DNA of 60,754 nt from Cylindrospermum sp. FACHB-282 (GCF_014697195.1 NZ_JACJRJ010000023.1:1-60754), one strand, 5' to 3'. Positions 38,170-47,080 are shown, counted from the first letter of the stretch. A program made the numbers and translations. Notes: generated by a model from the letters alone, not told the origin.

Positions 38170-39363
38170 TTAAGTAGTACTGAGGGGAATATAGGGGAAA
38201 GGAGGAGAGACATATTGTAAGTTTTTGCTATTCCATCCTGAAGAAGTTCTTTCCGGATAAAAAGGGAATTTTCTTCTATTTGGACTTTCCTCTTCTGAGT
38301 TTTCAGGTAATTCCTCAACTTCTTCAACCCATATTTGGATATTTTCTTGTGTCAGACTGAATTCAGTCGGTTTCGGAGGATAACCAAAAGTTACTTTTGA
38401 GTTTTCCGGTACTTCCTCAGCTGCTTCAGCCCATATTTGGATATTTTCTTGTGTCAGGTTAAATTCAGACGGTTTCGGAGGATAACCAAAAGTTACTTTA
38501 GTATAAGGAGGTGTTGGTGGATAACCAGCTTGAGCAATATCAACTCTACTAGAATAGAATGTGTCCCATGATATGTCTAAGGCATACTCCCAAACCATTT
38601 CATAAGTACTGAGAATAGATGGCCAAAGTTGTTTCCATTTATCTGGCTCATGTTCATCTTGATAATATACTTGTCCGCTTAATAATAGAGATAGAGATAT
38701 TGTGTTGTAACTGAGATATTGGGGCTTAATGATGTAAGTTAGAAATTTGGGATGTTTTTTTTCATATTCAAACAGCTTTTCTCTCAATTCATTGTATCTC
38801 AGGGTTTCATGTTCTATGTCATTTGATAATGGATGCCTTTCTAGCCAACAAAGAGGAAAATTCTTAGCGACAGCAGGGATAATGTTATAAGAATTAAATA
38901 TTTCCCTAACTAACTCTATCTGTGTTCTTGTTACTTTTTTCGGCGTGTCTGTTCCTGCTTTTAGTTCATATTCCTGAAGTTTCTCATCATCAAGCCATGT
39001 ATAAGACATCATTTGAGATATCTGGCGACATTGTAATAGAAACCTGACGGCAGAAAATTGCGGCTCATCTTTTTCTACAAAATCTAGCTTAACTTCTGCT
39101 CCTTCTGTAGGTAACTGATCTTTAGCAATTTTATAGTACTTATGTAAATCTTTTCTTGTTCCATATACTAATTTTTTTTCTGTCTTACCCGACTTTCTTT
39201 CAATTGTAAGTATTTGAAATAAATCGTCATCGTCAACTCTAAATTGAGATTGATTTTCTTGCATCAACCGAGGCTTACGGGAAATCGGAGAGTCAGGAGA
39301 TAAGTTTTGCCAAAGTTGAATATGAGCGGGTGTAATTATTTGCATTTTCTGCTTCCTTTGCAA
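38170..39363 (-). CDS. Unrecognised protein A, paralog of 39638-40705, conserved C-terminal tail
   Basis: A 397-residue soluble protein of no family I know. The middle has FLLQCRQISQMMSYTW and ISLSLLLSGQVYYQ, shared in pattern with paralog B (LLQSRKLSQLIANTW; IALSLLIAGQAYCQ). Residues ~290-365 contain two 34-residue tandem units (VTFGYPPKP.EF.LTQENIQIW) repeated almost exactly at DNA level. The C-terminus is YVSPPFPYIPLSTT, matching paralog B. Start is ATG 39363 or the internal Met at 39345. It follows an amidohydrolase remnant by 16 bp and lies at the distal end of the YcaO block. A role as substrate of the YcaO enzyme is speculation. Confidence 0.75.
   Translation of the reverse strand: MQRKQKMQIITPAHIQLWQNLSPDSPISRKPRLMQENQSQFRVDDDDLFQILTIERKSGKTEKKLVYGTRKDLHKYYKIAKDQLPTEGAEVKLDFVEKDEPQFSAVRFLLQCRQISQMMSYTWLDDEKLQEYELKAGTDTPKKVTRTQIELVREIFNSYNIIPAVAKNFPLCWLERHPLSNDIEHETLRYNELREKLFEYEKKHPKFLTYIIKPQYLSYNTISLSLLLSGQVYYQDEHEPDKWKQLWPSILSTYEMVWEYALDISWDTFYSSRVDIAQAGYPPTPPYTKVTFGYPPKPSEFNLTQENIQIWAEAAEEVPENSKVTFGYPPKPTEFSLTQENIQIWVEEVEELPENSEEESPNRRKFPFYPERTSSGWNSKNLQYVSPPFPYIPLSTT
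38297..38500 (-). repeat. 102-bp coding tandem duplication
   Basis: Two units with 102-bp period (starting at 38297 and 38399), nearly identical, including CCCATATTTGGATATTTTCT and GGTTTCGGAGGATAACCAAA. They encode the doubled 34-residue unit of protein A. Paralog B has a single diverged unit. Confidence 0.85.
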
Positions 39364-39379
39364 TTAGTGGATGAAGTTA

Positions 39380-39580
39380 TCAGACCAGGTTATAAAAATG
39401 GTAGGGGTTAGCCCAAGCAATATTGTGCACCGTTTCTTGAGATAACTGCGCTTCCATCTCTAGAACTGTTTTCACAACCTTCGGTTGATGATCCATGTGA
39501 GGGTAGTCAGAGCCGAAGACTAAGTTATCAGCACCGATGTACTCGATAATTGGGGCTTAATAAGGTTCATTCGGGTCTAT
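39380..39580 (-). pseudogene. Amidohydrolase C-terminal remnant
   Basis: Minus-strand translation gives about 65 residues closely matching the end of the intact amidohydrolase at 40732-41817 (shared: GSDYPHMDHQP, EYIG.DNL.FGSD, QLSQETV). There is an in-frame TAA after DPNEPY, where the intact gene reads DPSEPYLAQ. It sits just before paralog A as the intact gene sits before paralog B. It is therefore the relic of a duplicated amidohydrolase-paralog pair. Confidence 0.88.
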
Positions 39581-39637
39581 CCCTAACTAATTTGGGAGTA
39601 CATTATACTAGTGACTTCCTGTTTACTCCCAGTTGTT

Positions 39638-40705
39638 CTAACTACTAGATAGCGGTATGTAGGGGTATGGAGGTGAAACATAATCTATACCTACATATCT
39701 GTTGTCCTCTGTTATGCGATAGAAGGGAAATGGTGCTTCTTTATCAGAAGCTTCAGCCCATTTTTCAATTTCTTCAAGAGATAGATTTTTTTCATCAGGT
39801 ATTGGAGGATAAGGAATAACAACTTGATAATTAGTAGAAACATCTACTGGACTAAATTGTACTTCGCTGATCTTACCTATATAGTCAGACCATACCACTT
39901 CTAGCCCATACCTACTAACTATTTCACCTGTACTAAAAATAGGCTCGGAAATTCGTTGATAAGTATAATCAGTAGGTGAGTTACCTTCTCCAATTTGGCA
40001 ATATGCCTGTCCTGCTATCAAAAGGCTCAAAGCAATTCTCTCCCAAGCTTTACTATTGGGCAAAATCAAGAATCTTGGTTTTCTAGTTTCTACACCACCA
40101 TTTTGAGTAATTGCGGTTCTACCCTTTAGTGGATAATAAATCTCAATATTGTCGGGTTCAAGATCAGATGGATAAACGGTTTGAGCAACAAAAAAAATCT
40201 CTCTAGCTATGAGTCCATTTAATATTTTAGAATCAATTGTATCCCAATTACCGTTTATAAAACGCTTCCATGCTTCTGATTTTTTTGCTGTTACATAGCA
40301 GTACCATGTGTTAGCAATTAGCTGAGATAGTTTGCGACTCTGCAATAGACCCCGACTTGATGCATAAAAATTATTAGCATCTAGTTGATTTGGTTTCACT
40401 ACTATGGATTTCCCATCATCTGACTGAGATGAGAAAATTGTCGTCAGAAAATCATCTTCTAGAGTTACCCCAGGTGAGGGTAAATGCGAACCTACCGTTT
40501 CCTTAAAACCATCAAGATTATTCTTATCAGTCAGATAGGTGTCAAATGCTTCTTTGGTTTTAGCTACTATTTTTGTTTGTATATTTTGTCCTTCTTTTTT
40601 AGTATTCGGATCAGGGGGAGTAACTACAAGGATTTGATAATATGTCTTAGGATCAAGCCACCATTTTAGCGGCTCCTGAAATGTTTGTGTTACTTTTTCA
40701 CTCAT
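39638..40705 (-). CDS. Unrecognised protein B, paralog of 38170-39363, conserved C-terminal tail
   Basis: A 355-residue soluble protein. It shares with protein A the LLQSRKLSQLIANTW and IALSLLIAGQAYCQ segments, one YPPIPDEKNLSLEEIEKW unit, and the end YVSPPYPYIPLSSS. The strict conservation of the last ~14 residues, in contrast to the diverged body, suggests that the tail is recognised or modified. No catalytic motif, signal or membrane helix is visible. It starts 26 bp after the intact amidohydrolase stop and is clearly in the same operon as the amidohydrolase and PatD-like genes. Confidence 0.78.
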   Translation of the reverse strand: MSEKVTQTFQEPLKWWLDPKTYYQILVVTPPDPNTKKEGQNIQTKIVAKTKEAFDTYLTDKNNLDGFKETVGSHLPSPGVTLEDDFLTTIFSSQSDDGKSIVVKPNQLDANNFYASSRGLLQSRKLSQLIANTWYCYVTAKKSEAWKRFINGNWDTIDSKILNGLIAREIFFVAQTVYPSDLEPDNIEIYYPLKGRTAITQNGGVETRKPRFLILPNSKAWERIALSLLIAGQAYCQIGEGNSPTDYTYQRISEPIFSTGEIVSRYGLEVVWSDYIGKISEVQFSPVDVSTNYQVVIPYPPIPDEKNLSLEEIEKWAEASDKEAPFPFYRITEDNRYVGIDYVSPPYPYIPLSSS

Positions 40706-40731
40706 GATAGTAGTGCGTCCTTATGTAAGTT

Positions 40732-41817
40732 TCAAGCCAAATTGTAAAAACGGCAGGTATTATCCCAAACAATCTTTTGCACCGTTTCTTGAGATAACTG
40801 CGTCTCAAGCTCTAAAACCATATTGACAACATCCGGCTGATGATCCATGTGAGGGTAATCAGAGCCGAAGATTAAGTTATCAGTACCGATGTACTCGATA
40901 ATTTGGGCTAAATAAGGTTCAGAAGGGTCAATTGCTACAAAGCACTGACGACGAAAGTAGTGTGATGGCTTCATTTTAACATGATTTTGCACCTCTATAT
41001 GTAAATTATCATACTCTTGATCCATTCTCCAGAGCCAGTAAGGGAGCCAGCCACAACCAGACTCTAGAAACCCTACCCTCAAGCGGGGGTGACGTTCTAG
41101 CACACCGCCTTCAATCAAGGCTAACAATGCCATCATCTGTTCCATTGGATGGGAACAAGCGTGCAGAGCAAACCGAGTATTAAATCTATCTGCACCTGTA
41201 GTTGGTAAACGGCTATGGGTTCCTTCATGAATTCCGACTGCGATGTTTAACTCTTCGCAGGCTGTCCAAAATGGCTCATAAGTAATATCACTTAAGAGTC
41301 GCCCTTTAACGGGGTTAGGGCGTAAAAATACCGATTTCCAGCCAAACTCGGCGATGCGGTGTAATTCTGACACCATTTGCTCTGGTGCATGAAGATTAAT
41401 CGCTCCTACTCCTTTCAACTTGTCTGGAGCATAGCTACAAAATTCTTCATATAACCAAGTATTGTAGGCATGGGTGAAGGCTCCTACCACTTCTGCGGGC
41501 ATGGTATCGATAGCAAAGAGCCACAATCCGTAAGTTGGATAAATAAAGGCTATATCTACCCCCATCTGCACCATTGCTTGGAGGTGAGATTCTGCATCGT
41601 AGCGATGAAAGTAAGCATTTGGGTGAGCCTGCATCATCTGCTGATTGCCTTGTTGTCGCACTTGCTGGGATATTTTTTCCGTAATGTCTTCCCCTTTGAT
41701 TTTCATGTCTGCTGAGGGTGCAAAGTGCTTAAATTCAGGGGGAAGGTACTTGGCCCATATCTGCGGAGGCTCTATCACATGGGAATCAGCATCAATAATT
41801 TTATATCCATGGAGCAT
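40732..41817 (-). CDS. ACMSD-type amidohydrolase (Amidohydro_2)
   Basis: A metal-dependent TIM-barrel hydrolase or decarboxylase of 361 residues. Visible metal/active-site motifs: IIDADSHVIEPP (9-20), GIHEGTH, HACSHPMEQMMALL and the late Asp in FGSDYPHMD. The family includes ACMS decarboxylase and hydrolases of C-N bonds; the exact reaction cannot be read. It is 47 bp downstream of the PatD-like cyclodehydratase and 26 bp upstream of protein B, so it is in that operon. Amidohydrolases occur beside YcaO enzymes in some RiPP pathways such as bottromycin, though of a different subgroup. A diverged C-terminal copy persists at 39380-39580. Confidence 0.9.
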   Translation of the reverse strand: MLHGYKIIDADSHVIEPPQIWAKYLPPEFKHFAPSADMKIKGEDITEKISQQVRQQGNQQMMQAHPNAYFHRYDAESHLQAMVQMGVDIAFIYPTYGLWLFAIDTMPAEVVGAFTHAYNTWLYEEFCSYAPDKLKGVGAINLHAPEQMVSELHRIAEFGWKSVFLRPNPVKGRLLSDITYEPFWTACEELNIAVGIHEGTHSRLPTTGADRFNTRFALHACSHPMEQMMALLALIEGGVLERHPRLRVGFLESGCGWLPYWLWRMDQEYDNLHIEVQNHVKMKPSHYFRRQCFVAIDPSEPYLAQIIEYIGTDNLIFGSDYPHMDHQPDVVNMVLELETQLSQETVQKIVWDNTCRFYNLA

Positions 41818-41864
41818 AGTTAAATCTGTAGAATTTCTGAGATTAACTCAGTTTTCAGTGTAAT

Positions 41865-44168
41865 TTACATCCACATGGGATAGGGGTTCAATTCCTCTTC
41901 TGTCAGAGGCTCTGACAACCAACCCATTTTTACAGGAACCTCATAAAGCCGTCCTGAACCTAAGCGTTTCCACATATGGCGCATTCCCGGCACTATTACT
42001 TTGGCTACTCTCAGTCCAATATCAGGACGAGTCTGATCTAACACTAGCATTTCTAGTCCATTTTTCTCGACGATTTTTTGACAAAGTCTAACATCTTCAA
42101 GAAGATCGTCACTTGCTAGTTGTGAATAATCAGCACTAGCTTTGGGTACACTCTGAGCATCAGGAAGCAGATAAGGTTGGTTTGCCAAAGTTGCAGACTT
42201 CCACCAATCTAGAGCTAGAGAATCGGCAGATGGGGGATATTGAGTTTTACCATCCTCTGTAGCTCTGAGAACATTAGGTAGGATTTGGTTAACCTCGGTT
42301 AAAGCTCGACTCAGGGCAATTTTTGGGTCAAAATGGGCACCATATCCTAAGATAATATCTTCTACTTCTCGATCGCCTCGGCGACTAATAGCAGCGAAAG
42401 CGGGAATACCCAGGTCACTAGTAATATCTAGTACCCACAAGTCTCTGTTAATAGCTTGGTAATAATCTTTCAGGTTTTGAAAATAAGGCTCATTGAAACT
42501 GTCTAAATCTACCTGAGTTTTTGGCAGTCTATTATACCACCACAATGCTACACAGTCCCGTTCAACTAATTCCATAAATCCTTGGAGAATAGCTTCTTCG
42601 AGGGTATTACCTGCGGCACAGCCATTGGAGTCTGCCCAACAGTCTGGTGGGTGGGATGGGGAGTAGCCATAATAGCAATAAGCTGTTGGCAAATATTTAA
42701 ATTCTTGGTGGGTTAAAGACCAAACTGGTGTCCACTCGATTTCTGTTTCTGTATCAAAGGGTTCTGGGACTTTTTGAAACCAACCTTTAGACTCGGTATT
42801 CCATTGTTGTCGATTCTGGTATTGCTGTGGGCTGAAGTTCATACATGCATTGGGGTGAATTGCTTTGTCCCCCATCTGTTGGTAACTGCCTTTGTGTCTG
42901 ATTTCATCTCCCTGAAATACGCCAGAATACCTTTCAATAGCTTCACAGAAACCGCTAGCCCTGGCTTGGCTATCAGTCCTACCTTTGCCTCCGCTTCTAC
43001 CCCCGATGTTTTGGCGTAAGCTGTCTAAATCGTCAAAGATGCTGAGGAAATGATGCTTGGCTACATAAGTATGAGTTAACCCATTTCCTGGGATTTTTTG
43101 CAGTTCTCGGACAATGCCCGTAATAGGGCTAATATGGTGTTGATATTTTCTTAAAGTTTCTTGGGGTGAACAATAACGATGTCCTCCGTCTGCGGTAAAA
43201 GTTTTCTTGCGGTGTCCTAAAACAACGGGTAGGGGCGTGTTTTCCCATCCATTAATCAGCTCTCTACAGCTAGGACATTGGGGACGTTTAACGAGGATAT
43301 GGTTTTGGGTTTGGAGGGTGAGGGTATCATATGTTAATAAAGTCCCTTCTAATTGCCGGTTTCCGCCTTGGACAATCCACTTAAAAACTTCTGTAGCTGC
43401 CATTCCGAGGGCTGTTTGCACTGTAGAAGCGAGAAACCCTAAGGGAGGGGATAAGGAAATTTGTTTATGTTTTTGGATAAATCTTTCAACGGGTCTATTA
43501 TCCCTTAATCGGTGTGCCAAACATTGCCAACACCCTGTTTTCTGGGGATGAAATATAGGCCCTATCCAGGTTATTGTTCCCAATGGGTTGACTAGCATCC
43601 AGGGAGATTGAGACTTTAGTGCTTGTTGATTAAATTCTTCTAGCTGAGGGTGGAGGTAGTTGTCTGTTAAAACTACTGTGATATCTCCTGCATCAGCTAT
43701 TTGAATATGCAGGGATTTGAGGATGGTTATGAAGTTGTCGCTAGGAAGAGAACCTAGGACTTTGACTGCGACTGTAGCTGATTTTAATCGTTGAGCCGCG
43801 ACTGTGGAACTAATGTTGAGATGATGACAGAAGATGGCTAGGTGGGAGGGTAGTGAGTCATCTTGTTCTACCAGATAGCCCTGTTGTTCCATTTGAAATA
43901 GGGCATACTGGGTTTTAATACTGACATCGAGAAGACTCTGAAAAAAGTCGGCTGTTTCCTGAGAAAATTCTTTTTCTTGCAGTCGTTCTAGTTGAATTAT
44001 GTCAATAATTTCGTCAAGGCTAAGATGACCATCACGTAGTAAAGAAGCTACACGACAAGAAAGGCGATCTTGCAGACAAATTGCCTCTCTCTCGGATACA
44101 AGAAATAGGTTGTCTGGTTCTATAGTTTCAACGGAGTAAGCAGGTTGGAACTGGGGTTTATTGATCAT
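41865..44168 (-). CDS. PatD-like TOMM cyclodehydratase (E1-like docking domain fused to YcaO)
   Basis: ATP-dependent enzyme that in cyanobactin pathways turns Cys, Ser or Thr of a precursor into azolines. The 767 residues follow PatD/TruD along their length. An N-terminal winged-helix RRE-like part (1-100) is followed by an E1-like domain with zinc Cys pairs GCWQCLAHRL and RPQCPSCREL. The YcaO domain has the nucleotide-binding motifs GGKGRTDSQARASGFCEAIE, SNGCAAGNTLEEAILQGFME, LVERD, and QTRPDIG...VIVPGMRH. The extreme C-terminus reads NPYPMWM, while PatD-type enzymes end in a PxPxP-like motif; the last Pro is missing. It is the first gene of a minus-strand operon with the amidohydrolase and paralogs B and A. 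Confidence 0.93.
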   Translation of the reverse strand: MINKPQFQPAYSVETIEPDNLFLVSEREAICLQDRLSCRVASLLRDGHLSLDEIIDIIQLERLQEKEFSQETADFFQSLLDVSIKTQYALFQMEQQGYLVEQDDSLPSHLAIFCHHLNISSTVAAQRLKSATVAVKVLGSLPSDNFITILKSLHIQIADAGDITVVLTDNYLHPQLEEFNQQALKSQSPWMLVNPLGTITWIGPIFHPQKTGCWQCLAHRLRDNRPVERFIQKHKQISLSPPLGFLASTVQTALGMAATEVFKWIVQGGNRQLEGTLLTYDTLTLQTQNHILVKRPQCPSCRELINGWENTPLPVVLGHRKKTFTADGGHRYCSPQETLRKYQHHISPITGIVRELQKIPGNGLTHTYVAKHHFLSIFDDLDSLRQNIGGRSGGKGRTDSQARASGFCEAIERYSGVFQGDEIRHKGSYQQMGDKAIHPNACMNFSPQQYQNRQQWNTESKGWFQKVPEPFDTETEIEWTPVWSLTHQEFKYLPTAYCYYGYSPSHPPDCWADSNGCAAGNTLEEAILQGFMELVERDCVALWWYNRLPKTQVDLDSFNEPYFQNLKDYYQAINRDLWVLDITSDLGIPAFAAISRRGDREVEDIILGYGAHFDPKIALSRALTEVNQILPNVLRATEDGKTQYPPSADSLALDWWKSATLANQPYLLPDAQSVPKASADYSQLASDDLLEDVRLCQKIVEKNGLEMLVLDQTRPDIGLRVAKVIVPGMRHMWKRLGSGRLYEVPVKMGWLSEPLTEEELNPYPMWM

Positions 44169-44299
44169 CTTTTACTCTGCCAATTACAGTAACTTTTAAT
44201 TTTTTGTGGTGAATGTGAATAGCTCAATTTAGAGTAAAAGAGTCATGTCTACATTTTTTATTAAATTTAGGAAATTATTTGGTTTTCTTGAAAACAGAT

Positions 44300-44815
44300 T
44301 TAATATTCTTTGGAAATAACTAGGGGGGTGGTGAAGACAAAATAAACTACCCCAGAGCCAAGTATCATAATAGCCAGACTGAAGAAGAGTACCCAGCGGT
44401 CTGTCGGTTCATAAGTATCTTCTTCGATATCACGGCGAACACCGAAATAATGGGCTGTAGAGAACCAAACCGTGACTAAACCCACTAGAGAGAAGACTAA
44501 ACCTAATTTCCAGCCGGTGCCAGGATGGGGTATTTGAGGTAATTGGAAGGCGCGTAAACGGACAATGACGACACCAAAACCCAAAAGTGCGATCGCAGTT
44601 CGCATCCAAGCTAAGTAAGTACGCTCATTGGCCAAGTGATCCCGAACTCGCGATGGATTTTGCCGTCCTGGCTTCCTTTTATCCCCTTCTTCTATGGGTT
44701 TGGACTTTAACTGCATTGATAACACTCCGATTCCCAAAGACCCTACTTTAACTAAAATTCTGAGAAAATCCCTAATTAGCTTCCAGAGGATTTGTATCCA
44801 GTGCGATGGCAGCAT
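44300..44815 (-). CDS. DUF202 family membrane protein
   Basis: Small inner-membrane protein of the DUF202/YidH group. The motif VRDHLANERTYLAWMRTAIALLGFGVV is diagnostic and starts the first helix; further helices lie near 107-125 and 145-163 (171-residue numbering). Two starts are possible: ATG 44815 adds a hydrophobic 33-residue extension, whereas ATG 44716 gives MQLKSKPIEEGDKRKPGR, a more usual length for the family. Function of DUF202 proteins is unknown. It is not coupled to the PatD-like gene (131-bp gap). Confidence 0.88.
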   Translation of the reverse strand: MLPSHWIQILWKLIRDFLRILVKVGSLGIGVLSMQLKSKPIEEGDKRKPGRQNPSRVRDHLANERTYLAWMRTAIALLGFGVVIVRLRAFQLPQIPHPGTGWKLGLVFSLVGLVTVWFSTAHYFGVRRDIEEDTYEPTDRWVLFFSLAIMILGSGVVYFVFTTPLVISKEY

Positions 44816-45560
44816 TGCCTAAATATACCTGATAAGCTGATCCATTGGTTGAAAATTATTCTAATGCAGATATCTAAATAAAACAAGGCTGAAATTGCTC
44901 AAAAATACACAAATAAGCCGAAAAAGGCAGTATTTTTACTTATGGTTATGATATTTTGTCTCTAATTTTGGCTGATGCCCTATTTCCATTGAACAAAAGC
45001 TCCGAAGACAAGCATCTCCCTTGTATCAAATCTTTGGGAAGGTCGTATTATCTACTATAGATATATAAATAGTTTTCTCAAGTCGCAAGATTAGAACATT
45101 TTCCGCAAAAAATGAACATGAATTTGCCTCAATTGATCAGTCTACTTGGTTTTATAGCCGGACTAAATCATTGTTAAATCGCGCAATTTTGACTGTAGGC
45201 GCTGAAAAGGAACAGTTAGATATGCTTGATATGGCGGTTCTATTTAAGTTGTGAAATAATCATATAAGCCTTACGGAGTAAATATTCCCAGTGTCAGAGG
45301 TTCACTAGTCTCCAGAGGGAATTAATCGGATCTGGTTTGTTGCCTATCGACCTCTTTAAGGGTCAGGGAAAAGTTTTTTTGCAGCAGGCTAAATATAATT
45401 CACCTTTTGGTAGATTTTAAAAAACCATAAAAACAGTAAATTTATATGAGATAGCACAAAAATTGCTTAAATGCCTCATACTTAATTAGTAATTTAAATA
45501 TCAAAAGATAAAATCCCGATAGAGTTTAAGTAAAATTCTTCCTTAGGTTATTTGTAAGCT
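44816..45560. other. Long AT-rich intergenic region before the RND operon
   Basis: A 745-bp spacer between divergently transcribed genes. No convincing ORF; the longest start-stop stretch, 45112-45177 (22 codons), lacks a ribosome-binding site. It probably holds both promoters, but I could not pick a clear operator. Confidence 0.55.
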
Positions 45561-46871
45561 ATGACATCCCCTGAATCGCAAACTGATTTTGGCAACGATC
45601 TTCCAAAGCCCTTATTTGAGCCACCTCCCCAGCCACGGCGGTGGCTTTGGTTATTGTTAGCAACAATACTATTGATGGGGGGGGGAGCAGGTATAGCTTG
45701 GCGGTTGCTCTCTCCTAGTAATTCAGCACCTGTAAATGCTCAACCTCCAGGAGTCAGAGTAAAACTATCGACTGTGGAAACAGGCACAATTGAGGATAGT
45801 TCAGAGTTTATTGCCAAGCTAGAGTCCCGGCGTTCAGTAGAACTCAAGCCAAGAATTGAGGGTCAAGTTAGCCAAATATTTGTCAAGTCAGGAGATGTAG
45901 TCCCAGCAGGAGCGGCAATTCTCCAAATAGACTCAAGACGGCAACAAGCAGCAGTCAGCAGTATCAATGCTGCTGGTCAGGCGGCTGTAGCTCAACTGGA
46001 GAATGCCCGTGCTACACTCAAATCGCTAGAAGCTGATCGGCTATCCAACATTGCTGATGTGCAATTGAACCAGCAGGAGTACAAAAGATATTCTGAGCTG
46101 GCTGACCAAGGGGCTGTATCTCGACAAACCAAGGATCAGTATGCTAACAGACTCGCTACAGCTAGGGCTAATCTTGGTGCAATTGATGCCAGGATTCAAG
46201 CACAGAAAGCTACCATATCCCAGGCAGAAAGATCCTTACAGCAAGCCGATGCCAATAGTAGGGAACAACAAGTCCAACTCCAGTACTACAAAATTACTGC
46301 TCCCATTAGTGGCACAGTCGGCAATATCCCCGCCAAAGTAGGTGATTTCGTTAATACTTCCATACCATTAATTACTATCACTCAAAATCGACCTTTAGAA
46401 GTCAATATCTCTGTACCACTAGAGCGGGGGCCTCAATTGCGTAAGGGATTACCCGTTGAAGTGATGAACGCTCAAGGTCAGAGCCTGGGTATTAGTGAAG
46501 TATCTTTCATTTCTCCTAATGTCGCCGATGGTACACAATCAATACAGCTTAAAGCACTCTATAACAATTCTCAAGGTGAGTTGCGGGCAGATCAATTGGT
46601 GAAGGCTAGAGTTATTTGGAGTCAGCGTTCTGGAGTTTTGATTCCCACAACAGCAGTGTCTCGCGTGGCTGGGGAAACTTTTGTCTATCTAACGCAAACA
46701 GAAAAATCTCCTCAAGGCGTTTCCCAACTCGTGGCTCGGCAAAAGCGGGTGAAATTAGGCGGGATCACAGGTAATAATTACCAAGTTCTCGAAGGATTAC
46801 AGCCAGAGGAGAAAATCATTGTCTCAGGGCTGCTAAACCTCAGGGATGGTGTTCCTGTAGTTCCTGAGTAA
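45561..46871 (+). CDS. RND efflux periplasmic adaptor (HlyD/AcrA family)
   Basis: Membrane-fusion subunit of a tripartite exporter, 436 residues. A Pro-rich cytosolic start is followed by one membrane helix (about 28-48, RRWLWLLLATILLMGGGAG). Then come the half-lipoyl motif GQVSQIFVKSGDVVPAGAAI, a long alpha-helical hairpin with Gln/Ala-rich coiled coil (about 130-235), the second lipoyl half ITAPISGTVGNIPAKVGDFV, and the beta-barrel and membrane-proximal domains ending VSGLLNLRDGVPVVPE. Its partner pump follows at 47081. No outer-membrane TolC gene is in the window. Confidence 0.94.
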   Translation: MTSPESQTDFGNDLPKPLFEPPPQPRRWLWLLLATILLMGGGAGIAWRLLSPSNSAPVNAQPPGVRVKLSTVETGTIEDSSEFIAKLESRRSVELKPRIEGQVSQIFVKSGDVVPAGAAILQIDSRRQQAAVSSINAAGQAAVAQLENARATLKSLEADRLSNIADVQLNQQEYKRYSELADQGAVSRQTKDQYANRLATARANLGAIDARIQAQKATISQAERSLQQADANSREQQVQLQYYKITAPISGTVGNIPAKVGDFVNTSIPLITITQNRPLEVNISVPLERGPQLRKGLPVEVMNAQGQSLGISEVSFISPNVADGTQSIQLKALYNNSQGELRADQLVKARVIWSQRSGVLIPTTAVSRVAGETFVYLTQTEKSPQGVSQLVARQKRVKLGGITGNNYQVLEGLQPEEKIIVSGLLNLRDGVPVVPE

Positions 46872-46947
46872 TGGGTAATAGGTTAATAGGTGATAGGTAA
46901 TAGGTAATAGGTGATAGGTAATAGGTGATAGGTAATAGTTAATAGGG
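46869..46947 (+). repeat. Heptamer-like repeat tract (TAATAGG/TGATAGG)
   Basis: About ten degenerate 7-bp units immediately after the adaptor stop codon. With one mismatch per unit they are complementary to the ATTACCA tract that follows, so the two tracts could pair in the mRNA. Confidence 0.85.
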
Positions 46948-46962
46948 AAAAAGCAAAAAAAC

Positions 46963-47080
46963 ATTACCAATTACCAATTACCAATTACCAATTACCAATT
47001 ACCAATTACCAATTACCAATTACCAATTACCAATTACCAATTACCAATTACCAATTACCAATTACCAATTACCAATTACC
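46963..47080 (+). repeat. ATTACCA heptamer array abutting the RND pump start codon
   Basis: Almost 17 perfect copies of a 7-bp unit (118 bp). This is a classic cyanobacterial short tandemly repeated repetitive sequence. The last unit runs directly into the ATG at 47081, so the pump gene has no Shine-Dalgarno sequence of usual type. Confidence 0.95.

Noticed and set aside
45112-45177. 21-residue ORF in the 745-bp spacer before the RND operon, considered as a peptide gene
   Set aside because: No Shine-Dalgarno sequence, no leader resemblance and no modification enzyme next to it.
46963-47080. ATTACCA array considered as CRISPR or protein-repeat coding sequence
   Set aside because: The 7-bp units have no spacers, and the array lies between stop and start codons of two intact genes.
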